The notes under the pieces are model-generated. The model made no database searches and was not told the DNA's origin. It worked only from the letters and a program-made list of their open reading frames with translations. Shown here in pieces: positions 25,055 to 32,325 of a stretch of 64,000 nucleotides of DNA. The position numbers and the translations under genes are program-made. The stretch's first letter is position 1, and each line of letters starts with the position of its first letter. Source of the DNA: Xiheibacterium sp038325765 (GTDB lineage: Bacteria; Myxococcota_A; Polyangia; Nannocystales; Nannocystaceae); contig JBBQJI010000024.1 of the NCBI GenBank assembly GCA_038325765.1, forward strand, positions 1 to 64,000, written 5' to 3'.

Positions 25055-25440
25055 GGGTCCTGCTCGACACGCACGTGTGGCTGTGGCTGCAGGCCAGCCC
25101 CGAGAGAATCTCGCCGGCCGCTCTCGAGCTGCTCCTCGACCCCAGCACGGAGCGCTTCTTGTCCGTCGCGAGCGCGTGGGAGATCGCGATCAAGTTCGCA
25201 ATCGGCAAGCTCCCGCTCCCGGAGCCCCCGGCGCTGTATGTTCCGAGCCGCATGTCGACGAGCGTGACGCGACCGCTGCCCATCTCGCTCCATCACGCAC
25301 TGGCCGTGGGCGAGCTCCCGCCGCACCACAGCGATCCGTTCGATCGCCTCCTCGTCGTGCAGGCCCGAGGCGAGAAACTCCCGATCATGACTGCCGACCC
25401 GCAGCTCGGCGCCTACGACGTGGAGCTGCTCGCGCCCTGA
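25051..25440 (+). CDS. vapC: PIN-domain ribonuclease toxin (VapC-like)
   Basis: 129 residues. The acidic active-site set of PIN nucleases is complete: Asp6 (LLDTHVWLW), Glu44 (SAWEIAIK), Asp95/Asp98 (HHSDPFDRLLV) and Asp116 (TADPQL). VapC toxins cut initiator tRNA or rRNA when free of antitoxin. The final codons and stop are part of a 12-bp tandem repeat that continues downstream, so the stop codon itself was probably reshaped by repeat expansion. Confidence 0.95.
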   Translation: MRVLLDTHVWLWLQASPERISPAALELLLDPSTERFLSVASAWEIAIKFAIGKLPLPEPPALYVPSRMSTSVTRPLPISLHHALAVGELPPHHSDPFDRLLVVQARGEKLPIMTADPQLGAYDVELLAP

Positions 25441-25530
25441 TCCGCGCCCTGATCCGCGTCATGATCCGCGTCATGGTCCGCGTCATGATCCGCGTCATGA
25501 TCCGCGTCATGATCCGCGCCCTGATCCGCG
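25438..25530. repeat. 12-bp tandem repeat starting at the vapC stop codon
   Basis: About eight copies of TGATCCGCGTCA (with CCC replacing TCA in the outer copies) start exactly at the vapC TGA. The period is a multiple of three and each unit restates a TGA in the toxin frame. The following stretch to about 25680 holds only a doubtful minus-strand frame (containing MNDVPSVEGAILRALLQSDA), probably the tail of a lost gene. Confidence 0.9.
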
Positions 25531-25683
25531 CGGGGGCTCTTCGAGGCGATGCGGGACTTCGCCGAGTCGTGAATCGCGCTCGAGGACATCGGTGTCCGAC
25601 GTCGCGTCGCTCTGCAGCAGTGCCCTCAGGATCGCGCCTTCCACACTGGGGACGTCGTTCATCTGGAAGCGAGCCCCACCTCC

Positions 25684-26135
25684 CTACGCACGCCCGCGAT
25701 CGCCCCACGCCCCGCACGCCATCGCCGCCAGCCCACCGACATCACGCAGCCCACCGCCGCCATCGCGTGCGATCGCGTGCTGGTCGATCCGCAGGTCTCC
25801 GGTCAGATCGACGTTGATCTCCGACACCGCGTTGCCATGCACGTCGAGCTCGATGAGCCGGGTCGGCTCATCCCAGGCCCTCTCGAGCACCAACACGCGG
25901 TCACCGACGGCTGCGATCGTGCCGCCGGGGCTGTATTGCATCCACGGCATGACCGGTTCGCGTTCACGCTCCCACCGCCAGACCCTGCTGCCGTCGGGCG
26001 CGTAGCGCAGCGCGACCAGCCGCGCATCCGAGGTCTGCCCGGTCTCGTGGACCACCGAGAGGATCGACTCGGCGAGCAGCACGTGGATGAAGCCGGCCCC
26101 GTCCACGGCGACGCCCAGCGGAAACTCGTTCCTGT
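25684..26135 (-). pseudogene. C-terminal remnant of a propeller-like lipoprotein gene
   Basis: About 150 residues of good protein sequence: FPLGVAVDGAGFIHVLLAES, then TGQTSDARLVALRYAPDGSR and IAAVGDRVLVLERAWDEPTR. This is the blade pattern of secreted beta-propeller proteins. The frame has no start; upstream of about 26135 it turns into the complement of a sigma factor fragment. The 5' part has been lost at that junction. Confidence 0.6.
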
Positions 26136-26533
26136 TCGCGATCGCTCGCAACACGCTGCTCGAACACCTGCGGGACCGTCGTCCGCACGAGCCGCTCGAC
26201 TCCCACGGCATGTCGCTCGCCGACCGCGGGATGGGGCAGAGCTCGGTGGTGCGGGCCAAGCGAGAGCAGCTGCTTCTCTTGCGCGGCTTGCGAAGCATCC
26301 CCGTCGACTCGCAGGTCGTGCTCGAGATGCACTGCTGGGAGCCGATGTCGGCCGGTCAGATCGCCGAGGTGTTGAGCGAGACCGAACCCGCCGTGCGCGC
26401 ACGGCTACGCAAGGCCCGGTCGCAGTTGCAGGCGGCGATCGAACGCCTCGGGAACGATCCCGACGAGCGACGCTCGACGCTCGACGACATCGACGGTTGG
26501 ATCCGCTCGCTCCGCGGGTACTGGGACGGCTGA
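26120..26533 (+). pseudogene. 5'-truncated ECF sigma factor
   Basis: Begins abruptly with SFLFAIARNTLLEHLRDRR, the end of a sigma-2 region, and continues through a complete sigma-4 region (LLLLRGLRSIPVDSQVVLEM, then MSAGQIAEVLSETEPAVRAR). About the first 60 residues, including most of sigma-2, are missing; an ATG exists at 26087 but the residues it adds are the complement of the facing fragment. It lies head to head with the propeller remnant, so both lost their 5' ends at one breakpoint near 26130. Confidence 0.7.
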
Positions 26534-26780
26534 CGACGCACTGCAGGTACCGCGACTGCCGGAGGCCACCCTCGCGGTGCGCCCGTGCCGCCCTGCGCAG
26601 AGCTGCAGTACCCAGGCCCGTCCCCGATCCGGCCAGGCTTTGACCCCACCGGGGCCCCAGAACACGGATCCGACGCCCCACCACCATGGCCACCACGGGG
26701 CGGTGCGTGTGCCGCTGTCGCACCGGGTCGCGCCGATTGGCCCCGGCCGTCGACCTTTGCCAAGCTCTGCTGACGCGCCC

Positions 26781-29018
26781 GTGAACGCCCCCTCCCACCC
26801 AGGTCCGCCGCGGAACGACGACGACGCGCCGCACACCGACGCGATCGCGCAGGTGCTGCGCGTGCTCGCGATCCTGCGGCGGCGGTGGCTCGTGGTGATG
26901 GTGACGACGGTGCTCGCAGTCGCGTCGGCCGCCCTGGCGCTGACGCTGCTCCAGCCGCGGTGGCGCGCGAGCGCGACGGTCGTGCTGCACATGACCGGGC
27001 CCCAGGTCCTCGACAAGATGAAGGGCGTCGCCGATGAGGGCGACTCGCGCCTCGTCGGCTACAAGGAGTACTACCAGACCCAGCGGATGATCATGCACAG
27101 CCGCGCGGTGGCCGAGCGCGCGCTGGCCGAGCTGGGGCTCGCGAGCGACCCGATGTTCCTGGGTATCGACGGCATCGAGTCCGAGGCCGAGCGCGTCGCG
27201 GTGGCGGCGACGATCGATCCAGTCGAGCGTCTGCGCGAGCTGGTCGCCATCGACGAGGTCCGCAACTCGCGGGTGATGGAGATCTCTTCGGAGTATCCCG
27301 ACCCCGAGGTCGCCCGCGAGATCGCGAACGCGATCGCCGACGCCTACCTCGAGCACATCCGCTCGAGCCGCACCGACGTGGGCTCCGAAGCGAAGAGCGA
27401 CATCGCCGACGAGCGCCGGCAGGCCTACGCCGCGGTCGAGATCGCCGAGAAGGCGCTCCAGCGCTTCAAGGACGAGTACGGCATCGCGGCCGCCACGTTG
27501 TCCGACCGTCAGGACGTGATCAACCAGGACATCATGATCTGGTCGGGGCGCGCCAAGCAGGCCGGGGCCGAGCGCATCGAACGCGAGCGCACGCTCGAGC
27601 AAGCCGAACGCCTGCACGCCGCCGGCAACATCGCGGCGGCCACCATGCTGTCGGAGGACAAACGGGCGCTGTTCGAGACCATGCGTCAGCAGGAGCTCGA
27701 GGCCGAGACCGCGTTCTCGCAGATCGACGAGGAGTACGGGCCCAAGCACATCGAGCACCTCAAGGCCAAGCGCAAGTTGGACCTCGCGCGGGCCAAGCTC
27801 GCGCGCGAGGCCGACGATCTCATCGAGTCGCTGCGCGCCGATCTGCAGGCGGCGGCGGCGACCGAGCGCGACCTCGAGCGCAAGCTGGGCGGCGAGAACT
27901 CGCGGGCGGTCAACCTCGGCAAGCACGAGCGCGAGTACCGAGCGCTCGAGCGGGACGCCCGCGCCGCCGAGGAGGACTACCTGCTCATCGCCCGTCGCGA
28001 CACCGAGATCGCGGTGACCAACCGCGTCGAGGCCGAGGGCATCGAGATCCTCGATCGCGCCACCGTGCCGCCTTTCCCGGTGTTCCCGCGCAAGGCCCTG
28101 ATGTTCGCCATCGCCCTGGTGGCGGGCGTGTCGTTGGGCTCACTGCTCGCGGTCGCCGTCGACTTCCGCGACCACCGGATCCGTGGCCTGCTCGACCTCG
28201 AGCGGGCGTTGGCCAGCTTCGGCGTGCCGGTGCTGGGCCAGCTCCCGCTGCTCGCCCCCGACACGCGGCTGGGCGTCGCGAATGCCCGCGCGCAGCGACG
28301 CCAGCGCGATCTATACGCGCACCTGTATCCCCAATCGCTGATGGCCGAGCGCTGCCGCGGCATCCGCACCTCCCTTGCGTTCGCCCAGGGCACCGACGCG
28401 CTGCGCACCTTGATGGTGACCTCGCCCAACTCGTCCGAGGGCAAGAGTTCGACCGCGATGAACCTGGCCCTGTCGTTCTGCCAGGCCAGCAAGCGCGTCG
28501 TGCTGATCGACGCCGACATGCGGCGGCCGCGGATCCACCAGGTGTTTCCGTCGCCGCGCGAGAAAGAGGGTGCCGGGCTCGCGGCGCTGCTGTCGGGCAC
28601 CGCGTCGATGGACGAGGTGATCCTCGACGCACCCGAAGACGCGCCTACGTCGCTCAAGATCATCCCGTGCGGCGCCCTGCCGGCCAACCCGGCCGAGCTC
28701 CTCGACACGCCCGCGTTCCGCCGCGTGCTCTCGGAGCTGCGCGACCGCTTCGATCTGGTCATCGTCGACACCCCGCCGGTGCTGCCCGTGACCGACCCGC
28801 TCATCATCGCCCGCGAGGTCGACGGCGTGATCCTCGTGACCCGCTGCGAGGCCACGACCCGCGGCGAGGTCCAGCGCTCGCTCGCCCAGCTCGCCAAGGG
28901 CGACACCAACATCCTCGGCGTCGTGCTCAACGAGGTCGACGCCCGCCAGGAGCGCTATGCCTACAACTCGTCGTACTATACGTACCGCGCGAACGAGGCC
29001 GAGGGCGACGCGGTGTGA
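26781..29018 (+). CDS. Wzc-like polysaccharide co-polymerase / tyrosine autokinase
   Basis: 745 residues from a GTG at 26781. It has a Wzz-type front with a membrane helix at about 30-52, a long coiled-coil periplasmic region (about 190-400), the PxxP helix region at about 430-460 (PPFPVFPRKALMFAIALVAG) and a BY-kinase domain. Kinase motifs are Walker A SPNSSEGKSS (~549), Walker A' VLIDADMRRP (~574) and Walker B LVIVDTPP (~658), with a C-terminal Tyr cluster (ERYAYNSSYYTYR) for autophosphorylation. Such proteins set chain length in Wzx/Wzy polysaccharide export. The polymerase-like gene follows 33 bp later. Nothing was seen in 26534-26780. Confidence 0.93.
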   Translation: MNAPSHPGPPRNDDDAPHTDAIAQVLRVLAILRRRWLVVMVTTVLAVASAALALTLLQPRWRASATVVLHMTGPQVLDKMKGVADEGDSRLVGYKEYYQTQRMIMHSRAVAERALAELGLASDPMFLGIDGIESEAERVAVAATIDPVERLRELVAIDEVRNSRVMEISSEYPDPEVAREIANAIADAYLEHIRSSRTDVGSEAKSDIADERRQAYAAVEIAEKALQRFKDEYGIAAATLSDRQDVINQDIMIWSGRAKQAGAERIERERTLEQAERLHAAGNIAAATMLSEDKRALFETMRQQELEAETAFSQIDEEYGPKHIEHLKAKRKLDLARAKLAREADDLIESLRADLQAAAATERDLERKLGGENSRAVNLGKHEREYRALERDARAAEEDYLLIARRDTEIAVTNRVEAEGIEILDRATVPPFPVFPRKALMFAIALVAGVSLGSLLAVAVDFRDHRIRGLLDLERALASFGVPVLGQLPLLAPDTRLGVANARAQRRQRDLYAHLYPQSLMAERCRGIRTSLAFAQGTDALRTLMVTSPNSSEGKSSTAMNLALSFCQASKRVVLIDADMRRPRIHQVFPSPREKEGAGLAALLSGTASMDEVILDAPEDAPTSLKIIPCGALPANPAELLDTPAFRRVLSELRDRFDLVIVDTPPVLPVTDPLIIAREVDGVILVTRCEATTRGEVQRSLAQLAKGDTNILGVVLNEVDARQERYAYNSSYYTYRANEAEGDAV

Positions 29019-29051
29019 GCCCCCGGCAAGCGCGCGGCCGACAGAGCGACG

Positions 29052-31427
29052 ATGGACGACGGCGACGCGCCAGCGGGACCCGATGACGAACCCGCCGATC
29101 CCGGGCCCGACGAGCCGGCGATAGGGAGCGCGCGCGTCGCCAAGGCCACGCCGTGGTCACGCATCCTGCTCGGCTGCGCGATCATGGCGCCCGCGCTCGC
29201 GTTCGGCGGCGTGCACCCCGTCACCGTCGTCGGCTTCGTGGTCGTGGTGTGGGCGCTGTGGCTGCGGCTGTGCTGGCGATCGCGGGCGGCGTTGCAGGTG
29301 CCGGTGTGGGCGACCCTCGGCGTCATCGCGGCGGTGGCGACATTCGTGCAGTGGCTGCCGCTGGCGGGCATGCGTGAGGCGCTGGCTCCCGGGCTCGACG
29401 AGGTGGTGCACGCGGCGCTGGTCGGCACCGACGTCGCGGCCAGGCCAGGGCTGAGCGTCGTCCCCGGTGACACCGGGCTCGAGACGGCACGGCTGATCGC
29501 GCTCACCGCCCTGTTCGTCGCCGCGAGCCAGCTGTCATGGCGCGTGACCGCGGTGTTCGTCGCCATCCTCGGCAGCGCGGTCGCCCTCATCGGCTTCGCG
29601 CACGAGGCCGCGGGGCTCGACGCGATCTACGGCTGGTACACCGCCCGCGACATCGACCGCGCCGGCGTGCCCGCGCTGCTGGGCACCTTCGTCAATCCCA
29701 ACCATCAGTCGGGGCTGCTGCTGCTGGGCATCTTCTGCGGCATCGCGGTGGCGGCCGATCAGCACGCGCACGGCTTGGTCACCGCCGATCCGGGGCGCGT
29801 CGATCGCTATGGCGATCGCTTCCTCGCGGCGATGGCGGGGGTGACGGTGCAGATCCCGGCGCTGGTGCTGTCCTTGTCGCGCGGGGCGCTCGTGGCCTTC
29901 TTGGTCCTGGCGCCGCTCGTCGCCTGGCTGGCGCTGCGGCGGCAGGGCGCCTCTCGGCGGGGGCGCCGACGCCGATCCGAGCGGCTGTCGCCGGCGCGCA
30001 TCATGGTCCTCGTCGGCGCCGCGGGGCTGTTCTTGTTGGTCGCGCGCCACGGCGCATGGCGAGAGCTGGCGTCGGTGTCGTCCCTCGCCGAGAGCTGGGA
30101 CGAAACCGATCACAAGCTCGCCAGCGCCGCGCGGGCGCTCGCGCTCCTCGATCTGTCACCTGTCCTCGGCATCGGCCGCGGCGCCTTCATCGATCTGTTC
30201 CCCGCCATCCGCCACGATCCGACCCACGTGCTCGCGACGCACCTCGAATGCGCGCCGGCGGCGATGATCGTCGAGTGGGGTCCGTATGTCGGCGGCGCGC
30301 TGCTCATCGGGATGTCGGCGTGGTGGCTGGCCGCGATGCTGGGCAGTCGTGGCACAGGCGGCAGCGCGCGGCGGATCGTCCTGCTGGGATTGCTCGCCGT
30401 CGCGCTGCAGAATCTGGTCGATTTCTCGTTCGAGTTCCTCGGCGTCGCCGCGCCGGCGGTGGCGCTGGCCGGGGCGCTGTCGGCCGGGCCGACGCGGGCG
30501 ATCGCGTCGCGCAGCGCCGGCATCGTGGGCGGCGTGGTGCTGCTCGGTGCCATCGCGCTCGCGGTGGTGTCGCGACCGGCAAGTCAGCTGCGGCGCGAGA
30601 TCAACCACCGGGCGATGGCGGCAGGCACGATCGATCCGGCGACCGAGCTGCGGCGACGGCCGCTCGACGGTCGGCTGCACGGTCTGCTCGCCCGCGATGC
30701 CGCGCAAGAGGGCGACTGGCCCCGGGCGATCGCGAGGGCCGAGGTCGCGGTACGCCTGCGACCGGGGGCCGTCGATCCCTGGCTCGTCCTCGGCGTCGCG
30801 CAGCGGCAGAGCGGACGGATGGACGCGGGCAACGCGGCGATCGCCCAGGGCCTGCGTCGGCTGCACGATCCGCCCGACGACGCGCTCTTGGCGTGGCTGC
30901 TGCGCGAGTATCCGCGCTCCGAGTCGCTGGCCGCGCTCACGCCCGACGATGCGCGCGCATGGCGATTGCTCGTCGATGCCCTGAGCACCGCCGCGCCCCA
31001 GCACGCCGATGCCCTCGCGGCGGCGCGCAGCCGAAGCGTGCCGGACGATCCCGAGCCGCTGCGGGTCCGCCACGCGCTGGCCCTCGCCGCGAGGAACCCC
31101 GGGTTCGCGCTGCACCACGCGCGGATGCTGCGGGCTGTCGCCCCCGCCGATGTGGCCTCACACCTCGCGGTGGCGCGCGCCTACGGGGCGATGGACCGCC
31201 TGCAAGACGCCCGCGACACCTTGCTCATCGCGATCGCCGACGGTGCGTTCGCCGATCTCGAGGAGCGCGGCCTGCTCGAGCAGGAGCTGCTCGCGGTCTA
31301 CATCGCGCTCGGCGACGAGGCCGCCCACGACCGAGCGCGCGAGCTGGTGCCCGAGCTTCTGTCGCGGCCCGCGAGCCGGCAGGCGAGGCGGCGCACCGAG
31401 GAGCTCGCGGCCCGACTGCGGCGCTAG
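29052..31427 (+). CDS. O-antigen ligase/polymerase-like membrane protein with TPR-like tail
   Basis: 791 residues: about 12 membrane helices in the first 500 residues, followed by a soluble Ala/Arg-rich region with tetratricopeptide-like helices (about 530-790, WPRAIARAEVAVRLRPGAVD and relatives). The motif GTFVNPNHQSGLLLLG near residue 216 is the signature loop of the Wzy_C/WaaL family, which joins glycan repeat units or transfers glycan to an acceptor. With the Wzc-like gene just upstream it makes an exopolysaccharide assembly pair. Other synthesis genes are not adjacent, so the pathway is split across the genome. Confidence 0.88.
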   Translation: MDDGDAPAGPDDEPADPGPDEPAIGSARVAKATPWSRILLGCAIMAPALAFGGVHPVTVVGFVVVVWALWLRLCWRSRAALQVPVWATLGVIAAVATFVQWLPLAGMREALAPGLDEVVHAALVGTDVAARPGLSVVPGDTGLETARLIALTALFVAASQLSWRVTAVFVAILGSAVALIGFAHEAAGLDAIYGWYTARDIDRAGVPALLGTFVNPNHQSGLLLLGIFCGIAVAADQHAHGLVTADPGRVDRYGDRFLAAMAGVTVQIPALVLSLSRGALVAFLVLAPLVAWLALRRQGASRRGRRRRSERLSPARIMVLVGAAGLFLLVARHGAWRELASVSSLAESWDETDHKLASAARALALLDLSPVLGIGRGAFIDLFPAIRHDPTHVLATHLECAPAAMIVEWGPYVGGALLIGMSAWWLAAMLGSRGTGGSARRIVLLGLLAVALQNLVDFSFEFLGVAAPAVALAGALSAGPTRAIASRSAGIVGGVVLLGAIALAVVSRPASQLRREINHRAMAAGTIDPATELRRRPLDGRLHGLLARDAAQEGDWPRAIARAEVAVRLRPGAVDPWLVLGVAQRQSGRMDAGNAAIAQGLRRLHDPPDDALLAWLLREYPRSESLAALTPDDARAWRLLVDALSTAAPQHADALAAARSRSVPDDPEPLRVRHALALAARNPGFALHHARMLRAVAPADVASHLAVARAYGAMDRLQDARDTLLIAIADGAFADLEERGLLEQELLAVYIALGDEAAHDRARELVPELLSRPASRQARRRTEELAARLRR

Positions 31428-31479
31428 CTCGGGCTCGCACCGCCCCGTGGCCGCCGACGCAGCGGCGCCGGTCTCCCCG

Positions 31480-31690
31480 GCGGCCACAGGCGGATCGTCG
31501 CGAGGCGGCCGGTCTCGACCTGCTCGATCCCTGCTGCGACCTGGTAGCCGCTCCGCAGCAGGGCGCCGACGATGGAGTTCGCCGGCTGGTCGTCGACGAC
31601 AGCGACCGCGAAGTCGGCGTCACGCGTGGTCCGGGCCCCGTGCGAACGCTGATAGCCAGGCCACCGATCAACGCCGAGCGTGCACCCACG
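31480..31690 (-). pseudogene. Remnant of an AbiEii-like nucleotidyltransferase
   Basis: One frame gives ARSALIGGLAISVRTG; after a frameshift near 31640 another gives RDADFAVAVVDDQPANSIVG, then ALLRSGYQVAAGIEQVETGR and LATIRLW. GGLAxxxR followed by T.DADFAV is the active-site region of the AbiEii/AbiGii (MNT-like) toxin family. Only this core survives, with no start and no C-terminal domain. Confidence 0.55.
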
Positions 31691-31836
31691 CGGCTGAGGT
31701 CGTCGCTCGCCCGACGCCTTCCACGCGGATGGCCACTGCGGGCCTTTCTACGTCCCCGGCGACGTCGTCTCGCCCGGTTGGTGCGGCGTCGTCACCGGCA
31801 GCTTCCTCGACGGACGAGACCACCCGGACGCAGCGC

Positions 31837-32125
31837 TCACGGATAGCGCTCGACGACGTGCAGCGGTGCGTCGTCGACCGAGCGCGCCCAAGAGCTCGCG
31901 CACCCCGCGAACGCCGACGCGATGCCGTAGCACTGTTGCGCGTGCCGGATCTCGTCGCGCGCGGCGACGTGGGCGGCGTCGACCAGCTCGGCGGGCGCGC
32001 CGTGGATCATCCGATCGATCGCGAGGCGGGCGAATGCGGCGACCGAGGCGTGCTCGAACGCGGTCGACGGCGACCCGCGCGTGCCAGTCGTCGTGCTCGC
32101 GCGTCGGTGCGACCACGACGTTGGC
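31837..32125 (-). pseudogene. Remnant of a ferritin-like domain protein
   Basis: The frame contains AFEHASVAAFARLAIDRMIH, then GAPAELVDAAHVAARDEIRH and AQQCYGIASAFAG. This is the E...S...F and DE..HA metal-binding helix pair of myxobacterial ferritin-like proteins. The start and end are in other frames or missing. The surrounding stretch 31690-32325 also holds a short minus-strand scrap ending QCCDSVATLHC; nothing intact was seen. Confidence 0.5.
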
Positions 32126-32325
32126 GGCGCCGCGCAGCGGACGCCCACCCGGGCGCGGCTCCTCGCAGCCGCCGTTCGCAGTCTCGCGGGTGTTGGGCGG
32201 TCAGCAGTGCAAGGTCGCGACCGAGTCGCAACACTGATCTGGGGATGCCCGTAGGAACGGCGCGTCGTCGAGCTGATCCTCGATGCCGTAGGGATGGAGG
32301 TGGCGGATGCGCAGCGCTGCGGTTT

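Noticed and set aside
25803..27926. A 707-codon minus-strand frame
   Set aside because: Antisense to the Wzc-like kinase and the sigma factor remnant; its composition is not protein-like, apart from the short propeller fragment, which lies in a different frame.
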